Below, in pieces: positions 17,548 through 26,503 of a DNA stretch of 56,913 nt; positions within the stretch are counted from its first letter, which is position 1; every line of letters starts with the position of its first letter. Location: contig JAFGDF010000076.1 in assembly GCA_016932235.1 (NCBI GenBank), positions 1 to 56,913 on the forward strand. Reading direction: 5' to 3'. The notes under the pieces were generated by a model. It made no database searches and was not told the origin of the DNA. It worked only from the letters and a program-made list of their open reading frames with translations. This stretch comes from Deltaproteobacteria bacterium. Its GTDB lineage: Bacteria; Desulfobacterota; DSM-4660; Desulfatiglandales; HGW-15. A program made the translations under genes and the position numbers.

Positions 17548-17835
17548 ATGTTTGGACTTGGATCAACAGAACTGATAGTTATCGGCATTATTATCTTGCT
17601 TATCTTCGGGTTGAAGAGACTGCCTGAGATCGGTAAGGGTCTGGGAGGAGCAGTTCGTGAGTTCAGGAAGATAAAGAAGGATTTGAGAGAAGAATCGAAA
17701 AATCCCGTCCAGCAGGAGGCTGCGAAAGGTGGCAAAACGGAATCTAAACAGATGGAAGAGAGGATTACCAGAGACGCCATTCAGAAGATCCCAGGCGCAG
17801 ATGCTATTAAGGAAACGAAAGATAAACTCGAATAA
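17548..17835 (+). CDS. tatA: twin-arginine translocase subunit TatA/TatE family
   Basis: A 95-residue inner-membrane protein of the Tat pathway that exports folded proteins. It starts MFGLGSTELI, has Glu at position 8, one membrane helix (about 6-20), the FG hinge at 20-21 and an amphipathic helix LPEIGKGLGGAVREFRK, followed by a charged tail. It starts 19 bases after purM. An upstream ATG at 17518 is in frame but the family start fits 17548. No tatB or tatC neighbour is present, so this subunit is encoded apart from the rest. Confidence 0.9.
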   Translation: MFGLGSTELIVIGIIILLIFGLKRLPEIGKGLGGAVREFRKIKKDLREESKNPVQQEAAKGGKTESKQMEERITRDAIQKIPGADAIKETKDKLE

Positions 17836-17882
17836 ATGTGTTATCATCGGGGTAGGTTGAAAAAACAACTCTAGTCTTACGT

Positions 17883-18354
17883 TTACCACTCTTCCTCATC
17901 TTCCCAGACTTCCTTTTCTCCTTCAGACTCATCGCCTTTTATAAGTTCGGTTCTGACACTTACTCCGATAATGCCGCCGGCTAACTCAAAAGGTATTGAC
18001 TCATGCTCACGCTCTACCGATATGAGGATTTTGTCTTTACCTTTCCTGTTCAATGCTTCCTCTAAAATTGAAGGAAACAGGTTCGTTTTCCCTTCCTTCC
18101 AATCCGCGTATCTCCACCTGACATTCATCGAGCAAATCATCAAGAATCTTTTTTAGGGTAATGTCTTCAGCCCGGCATATAAAAAGGCCATCCTCAAATT
18201 TCACAACCGGATCTATTTCATCGTCACCCAAGACCAGATTCGGGTTGAAAAAAAGGCACAATAAAAGAATTAGCGGAGTTAGAATTAATAAGCGCGTGCT
18301 GCCATGTGACAGGCGTCCATGATATCTATTCATACAGATTTTGGCTGATAACAT
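17883..18354 (-). pseudogene. secreted STN-like (secretin N-terminal) protein, frameshifted
   Basis: The upstream frame (18037-18354) starts with a signal-peptide-like segment (hydrophobic LLILTPLILLLCLFF, then LVLGDD) and the pattern ITLKKILDDLLDECQVEI...PVSFNF, as in secretin/TonB short N-terminal domains. It stops soon after. The next frame (17883-18143) continues the expected sequence with LEEALNRKGKDKI. Joining the two near 18060-18072 gives one protein of about 155 residues, so a one-base indel is likely. The tail is very acidic (EGEKEVWEDEEEW). It could instead be two overlapping genes, but the second lacks a credible start. Confidence 0.55.
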
Positions 18355-18685
18355 GTCCCTTCTCTCCCTTCGAATAAAGATGCATGTATTTTAAAAAATA
18401 TAAACCTCGGGCAGAAATATTTTTATATATTAACATGAGTGTATTCTATTTGAAAGTATCGATAAAAAAAATCAAAACAGCTTTTAAAACAGCTGATTAT
18501 ATTGGATTTTAACGGTGACGATAAACCGTATGAGGCATAAAATTGACTTATAAATCCGGATTCCTTATACTCTTCAATTATTCCGGTTGTGAGCGACCCT
18601 CACTCCACGGTCAGGAATTATTTCAAGATCTGTTACAGCGGAAAAGCTTCTTTACTATGAACTAACATTCAATGAGAGGAAAATC
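18355..18685. other. AT-rich intergenic stretch
   Basis: This region lies between the divergent STN-like and lactonase genes. AACAGCTTTTAAAACAGCTG near 18477-18496 is a short repeat or imperfect dyad. No gene or clear promoter could be assigned. Confidence 0.3.
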
Positions 18686-19561
18686 ATGAAACCAGAGATT
18701 ATTACCAACTACCGGTGTCAAATAGGAGAGGGGCCGATATGGCATAAAATGGAGAAGAGACTCTACTGGGTGGATATCCCCAGGGGGGAGGTTTTCCGTT
18801 TTGACCCGGCAACAAATACAGGCGAGATATATTATAAAGGAGAAGAACCGGTGACCGGCCTCACAATTCAGGAAGACGGTTCGATTCTCTTTTTTTTCCA
18901 GAAAGGGGCTGTCGCGAATTTTAAGGACGGCAACCTTAACATAATTATTGACCACATTCCCGGCATGTCCGGCAGCGGCCTTAACGATATGATCGCGGAT
19001 CCGAAAGGACGGGTGCTGTGGGGCTCAATTCCCAAGGATCTTTTCTCCGGCAAGCGGACCTGCGGACTCCATCGTATCGATACCGATGGATCGACATCGC
19101 TTGTAGAGGAGGGTATCGGAGTCTCCAACGGCCTGGGCTTTTCCCCGGGGGGTAAGCATCTTTATTATACCGACACAATGGTACGAACTATTTACAGGTA
19201 TGATTATGATCAGGAAAGCGGGGCGCTTTCAAACCGGAAGGTCTTCGTGGAGATTCAGGAAGAAGACGGCGATCCGGACGGTATGACGGTGGATGCCGAG
19301 GGTTATGTATGGTCCGCCCTCTGGGGCAGTAATTCAGTTGTGAGATTCGACCCCTTGGGAAAGGAAGACAGGCGTGTCCGGTTGCCTGCGATGAAGATAT
19401 CCTGTGTGTGTTTCGGCGGCGATGATTATGAAGATATGTATGTGACCAGCGCCATTGCAGGTCCCATGGGGCAGGATGATAGTGAGGCCGCCGGGGCCCT
19501 GTTTCGCGTAAGGGCAGGTATCCGGGGAGTCCCGGAATATTTCTCCCGTATCGGTCTTTAG
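18686..19561 (+). CDS. SMP-30/gluconolactonase family hydrolase
   Basis: A 291-residue six-bladed propeller enzyme that hydrolyses sugar or other lactones in the cytosol. Metal-site residues line up with the family: Glu15 in GEGPIW, Asn100 in GLNDMIAD, Asn148 in VSNGLGFS and Asp198 in DPDGMTVD. The last motif is followed by VWSALWGSNSVVRFDP. ATG 18686 is preceded by GAGAGGAAA. It stands alone upstream of phoB. The exact lactone cannot be told. Confidence 0.85.
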   Translation: MKPEIITNYRCQIGEGPIWHKMEKRLYWVDIPRGEVFRFDPATNTGEIYYKGEEPVTGLTIQEDGSILFFFQKGAVANFKDGNLNIIIDHIPGMSGSGLNDMIADPKGRVLWGSIPKDLFSGKRTCGLHRIDTDGSTSLVEEGIGVSNGLGFSPGGKHLYYTDTMVRTIYRYDYDQESGALSNRKVFVEIQEEDGDPDGMTVDAEGYVWSALWGSNSVVRFDPLGKEDRRVRLPAMKISCVCFGGDDYEDMYVTSAIAGPMGQDDSEAAGALFRVRAGIRGVPEYFSRIGL

Positions 19562-19689
19562 TTTTTGATTAAGGAGGGATAGTTTTCACAGGCTAAAAAA
19601 TTATATCGCAGTTCAGGAGACCCTATTTTAAAAAATCATAAAGAATGGCCTGCATGCATCTTCATTACGGATGCAGATTTAACAGAATC

Positions 19690-19727
19690 TTTATACATTC
19701 CTAACCTGATGCTAACATATTTATATT
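19690..19727 (+). promoter_or_regulatory. candidate Pho box upstream of phoB
   Basis: Two CTAAC cores at 19701-19705 and 19712-19716 are spaced exactly 11 bases, the spacing seen in the two arrays upstream of pstS. A TATATT follows at 19722-19727, closer than in the pstS arrays. Autoregulation of phoBR by PhoB is common. This site is weaker than the pstS ones. Confidence 0.45.
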
Positions 19728-19867
19728 AAGTTGTAATTCATTGGTTTCTAACATATGTCCGGATTTTTTCAGGATCATGTTTGCTGATTAGCTTACGGCC
19801 GTCATGTCAGTGTAGTCTTTCGATTTTTTGATTATTAAGACGAATTAGATCAAAATAGAATTTTATC

Positions 19868-20554
19868 ATGGCAAAAGAACTCATCCTTGTTGTTGATGAT
19901 GAAGAAGATATCCTTGAACTGGTGAGATTTAATCTGGCCAGGGAGGGATACAACGTCCTCTCTGCCGTATCCGGTGAAGAGACCCTTGATAACGTCCGCA
20001 AGGACCACCCTGCCCTGATTCTGCTGGATCTTATGCTTCCGGGGATGGACGGTCTGGAAGTAGCCAGGATCCTGAAGAATGATGTCAAGACAAGGGAGAT
20101 CCCCATAATAATGCTGACGGCCAAAGGAGAGGAAGCAGACATAGTTACAGGACTGGAAATAGGAGCTGATGATTATGTCACAAAACCTTTCAGTCCCAGG
20201 ATTTTGCTGGCGAGGGTGCGAGCGGTTTTACGAAGGAAATTGAAAGAGGAGGCCGGAGATGAATCGGTGTTAAGGATTCGCGACATGGTGATCCATCCGG
20301 GACGCAGAGAGGTTCTCCTGAATGGTGATCAGGTTCCTTTGACTTTTTCGGAGTTCGGCGTTCTTCACTTTCTGGCAAGAAGACCAGGGTGGGTATTCAC
20401 ACGCTCACAGATTGTGGACGCGATTCGAGGGGATGACTATCCTGTAACGGACCGGTCTGTTGATGTTCAGGTCGTAGGATTACGAAGGAAACTTGGCCCC
20501 GCGGGAAATTATATCGAAACGGTCAGGGGAGTCGGATACCGTTTTAAGGAGTAA
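19868..20554 (+). CDS. phoB: phosphate regulon response regulator PhoB
   Basis: A 228-residue OmpR-type regulator. The receiver has the acidic pair at 10-11, phospho-accepting Asp54 in LLDLMLPG and Lys106 in TKPFSP. The C-terminal winged helix (about 130-227) has FTRSQIVDAIRG and ends in VRGVGYRFKE. When phosphate is scarce PhoR phosphorylates it and it binds 11-bp direct repeats. It is separated from phoR by 3 bases and lies upstream of the pst genes it should control. Confidence 0.93.
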   Translation: MAKELILVVDDEEDILELVRFNLAREGYNVLSAVSGEETLDNVRKDHPALILLDLMLPGMDGLEVARILKNDVKTREIPIIMLTAKGEEADIVTGLEIGADDYVTKPFSPRILLARVRAVLRRKLKEEAGDESVLRIRDMVIHPGRREVLLNGDQVPLTFSEFGVLHFLARRPGWVFTRSQIVDAIRGDDYPVTDRSVDVQVVGLRRKLGPAGNYIETVRGVGYRFKE

Positions 20555-20557
20555 AGA

Positions 20558-22333
20558 ATGCCCGGGAAAAGGCGCCTGATCTGGCAGTTATACCCAACCT
20601 ATCTCCTGATAATCGTCATTTCTCTTGTGGCCGCTATATGGGTTGCCTCAAGAACGATGAAACAGTTCTATCTTGAACAGAACGCGAAAGGTCTTGAAGC
20701 AAGTGCCCGCCTCTTCGAGATGCAGGTCTCGGAATATATCAATAACATGGATGAAAACGGAATATCCGAATTATGTAAAAAGATAGGGCAACAGGCCTCT
20801 ACCCGTCTTACAGTCATACTGCCATCGGGGAGGGTTGTCGGTGATTCCAAAGAAGACCCTGAAATATTTGATAATCATGTGGACAGACCTGAAATAATAA
20901 AGGCTCTCAGGGGAGAAGTCGGTGTTTCCGTAAGATACAGTCGCACGCTTGAGCAGGACATGATGTATGTCGGGATACCGCTGAAAAGGGGTCCTAATAT
21001 TATTGGCGTGGTAAGAACATCAATCCCTCTGACCCCGATAGATGAAACCCTGAAAGAGATTGAGTTTAAAATTGTACTGGGTGGTCTGCTGATCGCGATC
21101 ATCTCAGCCATCATGAGTCTGCTGTTCTCCCTTCGTATCAGCCGTCCGGTTGAAGAGATCAAAAGGGTTGCAGAGGCTTTCTCTAATGGTGATTTTGATC
21201 ACAGGATCCCGGAAAGTAATACAGAGGAGCTCGGCAGTCTCATCGGGACGATGAATCAGATGGCTGTTGAACTTCAAAGGCGAATCAACCTCATGCGAGA
21301 GCAGCGAAATGAGCTCGAGGCGGTTTTATCAAGTATGGTGGAAGGGGTTATCGCCGTTGATAATGATGAAAAGATCATCAGAATAAACAATGCGGCGGCT
21401 CAAATGCTCGAAGCGGAACCATCTGTAATCCAGAACCGCAGTATCCAGGAGGTAGTGAGAAATACAGATCTTCAGAATTTTGTGAGAATCGCTTTATCCA
21501 GCACTGAAGCTGTGGAACTGGATATCCTTCTCCATGGTGAAAGTGAACGTATTATCAACGGGCACAGCACGGTTCTATGTGATACCGGGGGTAAAATCAT
21601 CGGTGCGCTGCTTGTCTTGAACGATGTAACCCATCTGAGAAGACTTGAAAATATTCGGAAGGATTTTGTCGCAAATGTTTCTCATGAGATCAAGACTCCT
21701 ATCACGGCTATAAAGGGATTTGTTGAAACACTTCGTGATGGAGCCTTGGGGGATCGCGGAGACGCCAAGCGGTTTTTAGATATTATCGCAAAGCACGTGG
21801 ATCGTCTTGATGCCATAATAGAAGACCTTCTCAGCCTTTCCAGGATTGAGCAGGACGTCGAAAGAGACATGATCGTGCTAAAAGAAGTGATGATAAGGGA
21901 TGTGCTTTTTACAGCCGTTCAGATCTGCCAGGCCAAGGCTGACTCAAGAAATATCAGCCTTGAACTTTCCTGCGAAGAAGCTTTAAGGGCAAGGATAAAT
22001 GCTCCGCTTCTTGAGCAGGCCGTTGTTAATCTTCTGGATAACGCCATAAAGTACAGTGAGGCTGGAACTGCCGTGAAAATCACTGCAGATGAAAAAGATA
22101 AAGACATAATGATAAGTGTCCGGGACCAGGGTTGCGGAATAGAAGAAAAACATCTTTCCCGTCTCTTCGAAAGGTTTTATCGAGTGGACAAGGCTAGAAG
22201 CCGTAAAGCCGGCGGGACCGGATTGGGACTCTCCATCGTTAAGCATGTCGTACAGGCTCACAGGGGACGTATAGATGTGAACAGCATTCCCGGAAAAGGA
22301 AGCACATTTAGCATATACCTGCCGGCTTTTTGA
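20558..22333 (+). CDS. phoR: phosphate regulon sensor histidine kinase PhoR
   Basis: A 591-residue inner-membrane kinase. It has a first helix at about 10-30, an extracytoplasmic sensor region to about 165, a second helix at about 172-192, HAMP (about 195-245) and PAS (about 255-355). The phosphoacceptor His lies in NVSHEIKTPITAIKGF. The ATPase shows the N box NLLDNAIKYS, DQGCGIEEKHLSRLFERFYR and GGTGLGLSIVKHVV. The large periplasmic domain is as in Gram-positive-type PhoR rather than the short form of E. coli. It is coupled to phoB, and pstSCAB-phoU downstream would supply the phosphate signal. Confidence 0.93.
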   Translation: MPGKRRLIWQLYPTYLLIIVISLVAAIWVASRTMKQFYLEQNAKGLEASARLFEMQVSEYINNMDENGISELCKKIGQQASTRLTVILPSGRVVGDSKEDPEIFDNHVDRPEIIKALRGEVGVSVRYSRTLEQDMMYVGIPLKRGPNIIGVVRTSIPLTPIDETLKEIEFKIVLGGLLIAIISAIMSLLFSLRISRPVEEIKRVAEAFSNGDFDHRIPESNTEELGSLIGTMNQMAVELQRRINLMREQRNELEAVLSSMVEGVIAVDNDEKIIRINNAAAQMLEAEPSVIQNRSIQEVVRNTDLQNFVRIALSSTEAVELDILLHGESERIINGHSTVLCDTGGKIIGALLVLNDVTHLRRLENIRKDFVANVSHEIKTPITAIKGFVETLRDGALGDRGDAKRFLDIIAKHVDRLDAIIEDLLSLSRIEQDVERDMIVLKEVMIRDVLFTAVQICQAKADSRNISLELSCEEALRARINAPLLEQAVVNLLDNAIKYSEAGTAVKITADEKDKDIMISVRDQGCGIEEKHLSRLFERFYRVDKARSRKAGGTGLGLSIVKHVVQAHRGRIDVNSIPGKGSTFSIYLPAF

Positions 22334-22418
22334 TCCTCCGATTTTATTGCCTATCTTCACTGGCGCTCAGAATATTTAACTTTCAAATTATCCTGAGTAA
22401 ACACTAGGCTAAATCAGT

Positions 22419-22530
22419 CTCGTCATGCCCGCGCAGGCGGGCATCCAGAAGTTTTATACTACATCTCATGAACATGGATTCCCGCCTGCGCGGGAATCCT
22501 CCATGTAAGCGCTTACACCCCGAATGACAG
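22419..22530. repeat. cluster of REP-like hairpins downstream of phoR
   Basis: GCCCGC...GCGGGC (about 22427-22442), GGATTCCCGC-CTGC-GCGGGAATCC (22477-22500) and the palindrome TGTAAGCGCTTACA (22504-22517) stand in a row, flanked by CGTCATGC and GAATGACAG tags. This is a common repeat form that may end phoR transcription. Confidence 0.6.
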
Positions 22531-22639
22531 AACAAATTTTCATGCTTCACAAAAATGCGAAACAGCCGCATATAAGAGAAATCCATATTTTCAGGTATTT
22601 CGTTTTCAGACAGTCGTGACCTCCCTTATATTTCATCGA

Positions 22640-22685
22640 CTCCTAATACCACCCTAATAAATTCCTAACATTTCCTGACTATATT
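22640..22685 (+). promoter_or_regulatory. distal Pho-box array and -10 upstream of pstS
   Basis: CTCCTAATACC, ACCCTAATAAA and TTCCTAACATT are three tandem 11-base units, with cores CTAA(T/C) at 22643, 22654 and 22665. TATATT follows at 22680-22685, ten bases after the last core. This is the geometry of a PhoB-activated promoter lacking a -35 box. It would give a leader of about 155 bases to pstS. Confidence 0.6.
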
Positions 22686-22765
22686 ATTCTTCCAATAAGG
22701 ACAACCAATCCCTTATGAAGGAAGAGAGTCAAATAAAAATACAAGAAAGGAGGCATGTAAGATCA

Positions 22766-22821
22766 GTTTCATTAAACTTTAACGGAACTCTCATAAAAAT
22801 CTAACAATTCCCAGTTATATT
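22766..22821 (+). promoter_or_regulatory. proximal Pho-box array and -10 of pstS
   Basis: GTTTCATTAAA, CTTTAACGGAA, CTCTCATAAAA and ATCTAAC repeat every 11 bases (22766-22805). GTTTCAT-TAAA-CTTTAAC and CTCTCAT-AAAA-ATCTAAC each resemble the 18-base Pho box CTGTCAT-A4-CTGTCAC. TATATT at 22816-22821 follows the array by 10 bases, and a strong ribosome site (GGAGG, 22836-22840) precedes pstS. Confidence 0.75.
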
Positions 22822-22846
22822 TTCTTAATAATAATGGAGGTAAAAA

Positions 22847-23665
22847 ATGAAAATAAAGAGTCTATTAGCTTCAGCAGTAACCATCGTTTTTTGTCTTTAC
22901 GCCGCTTCTGTCTGGGCGGGAGATATTGTTATCAAGGGCTCTACCACGGTGCTTCCGATAGCCCAGAAAGTCGCCGAGTCCTACATGAAAGAACATCCTG
23001 ATGTCAAAATCAGCATATCGGGCGGTGGATCAGGTAATGGTATTAAGGCCCTCATTGACGGATCGACTGATATAGCGAATGCATCCAGATTCATCAAAGA
23101 CAAGGAAGTGGCACTGGCAGTAGAAAAGGGGAGATATCCTGTTCCCTTTGCAGTGGCGTATGACTGTATTATACCTGTTGTGCACCCGAGCAATCCTATG
23201 ACGGATATCACCATGCGGCAGCTAAATGCGATCTATAAAGGTGAGGTGAAAAACTGGAAGGATATCGGCGGACCGAATATGCCTGTTGTAGTAATCTCAA
23301 GGGATACATCCTCCGGCACCTATGAAGTTTGGCAGGAAAAGGTGCTGGAAAAGGATAAAGTTTTCCCGGGCGCCCTTCTGCAGGCATCAAACGGCGCGGT
23401 TGTGCAGGCGGTATCTAAAAATAAAAACGCGATAGGTTATATAGGTCTGGGGTATCTTGACTCAAGTATAAAAGACTTGACCGTCAACCGGATTAAGGGT
23501 TCGCCTGAGTCAACTACAAACGGTACTTTTCCCATAAGCAGAGCCCTTTTCATGTTCACAAACGGATGGCCCACAGGGGATACCGCAAATTTTATTAATT
23601 ATGTCATGAACCCGGAAAAGGGTCAGAAGTACGTGGGTGAGATAGGGTTTGTTCCTTTGTACTGA
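22847..23665 (+). CDS. pstS: phosphate ABC transporter substrate-binding protein PstS
   Basis: Periplasmic phosphate-binding protein, 272 residues. A signal peptide (about 1-24, ending AASVWA) precedes the mature start GDIVIKGSTTVLPI. Phosphate contacts are expected in GSTTVLPI, SGGGSGNGIKALIDG and SRDTSSGTYEVW, all intact. It is of the short PstS type common in deltaproteobacteria. Two tandem Pho-box arrays lie upstream and an attenuator-like hairpin downstream, consistent with PstS being made in excess over the membrane parts. Confidence 0.95.
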   Translation: MKIKSLLASAVTIVFCLYAASVWAGDIVIKGSTTVLPIAQKVAESYMKEHPDVKISISGGGSGNGIKALIDGSTDIANASRFIKDKEVALAVEKGRYPVPFAVAYDCIIPVVHPSNPMTDITMRQLNAIYKGEVKNWKDIGGPNMPVVVISRDTSSGTYEVWQEKVLEKDKVFPGALLQASNGAVVQAVSKNKNAIGYIGLGYLDSSIKDLTVNRIKGSPESTTNGTFPISRALFMFTNGWPTGDTANFINYVMNPEKGQKYVGEIGFVPLY

Positions 23666-23703
23666 TCTTAATATCTTGATGTTTTTATTGATTTTTATAC
23701 CAA

Positions 23704-23740
23704 AGGTCTGGGCTGGCAAGAGAGCAGCCCGATCTTTTTT
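23704..23740 (+). terminator. attenuator-like terminator between pstS and pstC
   Basis: AGGTCTGGGCTGG (23704-23716) pairs with GCAGCCCGATCT (23724-23735) across a short loop and runs into TTTTTT (23735-23740). It lies in the 100-base gap before pstC and probably ends most transcripts after pstS. Confidence 0.7.
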
Positions 23741-23765
23741 GTTACATTTGATACAGGTGATATGA

Positions 23766-24689
23766 GTGAGCGAGAGAGAATTGCAAAAATATCAAAGGGG
23801 TAGAACACGGCAAAGAAAGGAGAAGATAATACGAATCTTTTTTTTCTGCGTCGCACTGGCATCGATCACGATCCTTGCCCTGATAGTCGTTTTTATTTTT
23901 ATGGAAGGTATTCCAATATTTGAGAAGGTCACTGTCAGGGATTTTATCTTTGGGAAATACTGGTATCCCACTGATGACCCTCCTGAATTCGGAATTTTAT
24001 CGCTTATTATAGCGTCCCTTAGCGTAACCGCTGTGGCTTCAGCCATCTCGATCCCTCTCGGAGTGATGACGGCACTGTATCTCGCCGAGGTTTCTTCAAC
24101 ACGGGTAAGGGAGTGGATCAAGCCCTTAGTGGAACTTCTCGCTGCCCTGCCTTCTGTTGTTATAGGATTTTTCGGTATGGTTATCGTGGCGCCTTTTTTA
24201 CAGGAAGCATTCAATATCCCCACGGGTTTAAATCTATTTAATGCCTCCTTGATGCTGGCCTTTATGTCTATCCCAACGATTTGCAGTATGTCGGAAGACG
24301 CGATCTTCGGCGTTCCGAAAGAACTTAAAGAGGCATCGCTGGCCCTTGGCGCAACACACTGGGAGACCATATGGCGGGTGATTGTTCCGGCGTCAATATC
24401 GGGGGTTAGCACCGCCGTTATTTTGGGGATGTCCCGCGCGATCGGCGAAACCATGGTGGTGCTTATGGTTGCCGGCGGAGCTGCAATGGTCCCCGGCTCC
24501 ATATTTGATCCAGTAAGACCGATGCCGGCCAGTATAGCGGCGGAGATGGCCGAGGCGCCGTTCAGAGGCGACCATTATTATGCGCTTTTCGCGACTGGAA
24601 TCGTATTATTTCTTTTTACCCTCCTTTTTAATATGGCAGCGGAGCATATTTCCCACAAATACAGGCAGGTTGGTGCTGCCACGCTGTGA
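23766..24689 (+). CDS. pstC: phosphate ABC transporter permease PstC
   Basis: A 307-residue inner-membrane permease with about six helices, the first at about 23-45 after a very basic N-terminus (RGRTRQRKEK). The ABC-contact EAA-type loop reads ELKEASLALGATHWETIWRV (about residues 178-197). The start is GTG 23766 after AGGTGAT; an overlapping ATG at 23762 is out of frame and stops after 13 codons. It pairs with PstA to form the channel. Confidence 0.93.
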   Translation: MSERELQKYQRGRTRQRKEKIIRIFFFCVALASITILALIVVFIFMEGIPIFEKVTVRDFIFGKYWYPTDDPPEFGILSLIIASLSVTAVASAISIPLGVMTALYLAEVSSTRVREWIKPLVELLAALPSVVIGFFGMVIVAPFLQEAFNIPTGLNLFNASLMLAFMSIPTICSMSEDAIFGVPKELKEASLALGATHWETIWRVIVPASISGVSTAVILGMSRAIGETMVVLMVAGGAAMVPGSIFDPVRPMPASIAAEMAEAPFRGDHYYALFATGIVLFLFTLLFNMAAEHISHKYRQVGAATL

Positions 24690-24725
24690 TGAATCAGGAT
24701 ATTCTTACAAAGAAACGAAGCAAAA

Positions 24726-25682
24726 ATGAATGAAACAGGGATTATGGAAACAGTGACAGGCAGAATATGTCTCATCGATGGAAGACAGGATAAGATGCAG
24801 ATGAGTATCGATCGCAACCGAGGCCGGATAAAAAGTCGGAGAAAAGCGACGCAGGTTCTTATGTTCGGACTTTTCAGGATCTCCTCTGTTATTAACGGGG
24901 CGGCGCTTCTTATTATTCTATACTTTTTATTAACGAGAGGATGGAGGGCCATTACATGGACATTCCTGACGCAGCCCCCAATGGAGATGATGACAAAAGG
25001 CGGGATTCTGCCATGTATTATAGGTACAATTTGTCTCAGTCTCGGAGCAATTATCATCGCTTTTCCCATTGGAGTTGCCTCTGCGATCTATCTGCATGAA
25101 TATGCGCATCCCGGAAGAATAGTGCGTCTCATTCGGCTGGGTATTAATAATCTGGCGGGCGTGCCTTCAATAGTATTCGGCCTGTTTGGGATGGCTTTTT
25201 TCGTAGTCTGGTTAAAAATGGGAGTAAGTATCCTTGCTGGGGCGTTGACTCTTGGAGTGATGACACTTCCCATCATGATAGGCGCGTCCGAAGAATCCTT
25301 ACGTGCTGTTCCAGACACATACCGGGAGGCATCTCTCGGGCTGGGAGCTACCAAATGGCAGACTATCTTTCATGTGGTCTTACCAAGCGCGCTGCCCGGC
25401 ATCCTCACCGGAGCGATTTTAGGGATCAGCAGGGCTGCAGGGGAGACCGCGCCCATAATGTTCACGGCAGCTGTTTTCTATACTCCAAAGCTTCCGTCTT
25501 CCATTTTTGATGAAATTATGGCGCTCCCTTATCACATTTATGTACTTGCCACGGCAGGCACGGAGATTGAAGCCACCCGGCATCTTCAATACGGCACCGC
25601 ACTTGTGCTCATCTCACTCGTTCTGGCTCTAAACCTTTTGGCGATTCTCTATAGATCACGTCTTCGAAGGCGGATTGGATGA
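24726..25682 (+). CDS. pstA: phosphate ABC transporter permease PstA
   Basis: A 318-residue permease, partner of PstC. A longer-than-usual hydrophilic N-terminus (about 1-45) precedes the helices. The EAA loop reads TYREASLGLGATKWQTIFHV (about 198-217), and ISRAAGETAPIMFTAAVF is the conserved stretch after it. It starts 36 bases after pstC. The extended N-terminus may mean a downstream start, but no better ribosome site is seen. Confidence 0.93.
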   Translation: MNETGIMETVTGRICLIDGRQDKMQMSIDRNRGRIKSRRKATQVLMFGLFRISSVINGAALLIILYFLLTRGWRAITWTFLTQPPMEMMTKGGILPCIIGTICLSLGAIIIAFPIGVASAIYLHEYAHPGRIVRLIRLGINNLAGVPSIVFGLFGMAFFVVWLKMGVSILAGALTLGVMTLPIMIGASEESLRAVPDTYREASLGLGATKWQTIFHVVLPSALPGILTGAILGISRAAGETAPIMFTAAVFYTPKLPSSIFDEIMALPYHIYVLATAGTEIEATRHLQYGTALVLISLVLALNLLAILYRSRLRRRIG

Positions 25683-25718
25683 TCACGGGAGTTGAGATAA
25701 TTTATAAGGATATTATGG

Positions 25719-26486
25719 TTGAAAATGGATAATCCATTAAAGATGAGAACAGAAAGTTTCAATTTCTTTTATGGCGATTTTCATGCGCTGCATAATATAT
25801 CGCTTGAATTCTATTCCCGCCGGGTCACGGCCCTTATCGGGCCGTCAGGATGCGGGAAAAGCACCTTGCTGCGCTGTTTGAACAGGATGAATGATTTGAT
25901 TCCCTGTAGCCGCGGTGAAGGGAAGGTTTTGCTGGACGGTAAGAATATTTATGATCCTGACGTGGATGTTGTCTCCCTTCGTCTTCGCGTAGGGATGGTG
26001 TTTCAGAAACCAAACCCTTTTCCAAAGACAGTATTTGAGAATGTGGCTTATGGCCTCAGGGTGAATGGTATTAAAGACAGGTCCAGGATTACTGAGATGG
26101 TTGAAAAAACCCTCAGGCAGGCGGCTCTCTGGGATGAGGTAAAAGGAAGGCTCCATGGTTCCGCGCTGGGTCTGTCCGGAGGTCAGCAGCAGCGTCTGTG
26201 CATTGCCAGGGCCCTTGCAGTCGAGCCCGAGATCCTCCTGATGGATGAACCCTGTTCGGCGCTTGACCCCATCGCCACACAAAAAATCGAAGAATTAATA
26301 CATGCACTCAAAGAAAATTATACAATTATCATCGTGACACACAACATGCAGCAGGCCGCCAGAGTTTCGGATATCACCGCTTTCCTGTATCTTGGAAAGC
26401 TTATCGAAGTAGGTGAGACGGATAACCTTTTCACGCGGCCGAATCTCAAACAGACGGAAGATTATATTACAGGGCGGTTCGGTTAA
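25719..26486 (+). CDS. pstB: phosphate ABC transporter ATP-binding protein PstB
   Basis: A 255-residue ABC ATPase. Walker [10 protein letters not shown] (41-49), the Q loop in [12 protein letters not shown], the signature LSGGQQQR and Walker [14 protein letters not shown] are complete, with the switch His in IIVTHNM. The likely start is TTG 25719, eight bases after AAGGA; ATG 25725 is the alternative. It lies 36 bases after pstA and 18 before phoU. Confidence 0.96.
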   Translation: MKMDNPLKMRTESFNFFYGDFHALHNISLEFYSRRVTALIGPSGCGKSTLLRCLNRMNDLIPCSRGEGKVLLDGKNIYDPDVDVVSLRLRVGMVFQKPNPFPKTVFENVAYGLRVNGIKDRSRITEMVEKTLRQAALWDEVKGRLHGSALGLSGGQQQRLCIARALAVEPEILLMDEPCSALDPIATQKIEELIHALKENYTIIIVTHNMQQAARVSDITAFLYLGKLIEVGETDNLFTRPNLKQTEDYITGRFG

Positions 26487-26503
26487 TAAGAGAGGATTAG
26501 TAT

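Noticed and set aside
23711..23726. TGGCAAGAGAGCAGCC, which has GG-N10-GC spacing like a sigma-54 site
   Set aside because: It lacks the TTGC block and is explained by the pstS-pstC terminator stem.
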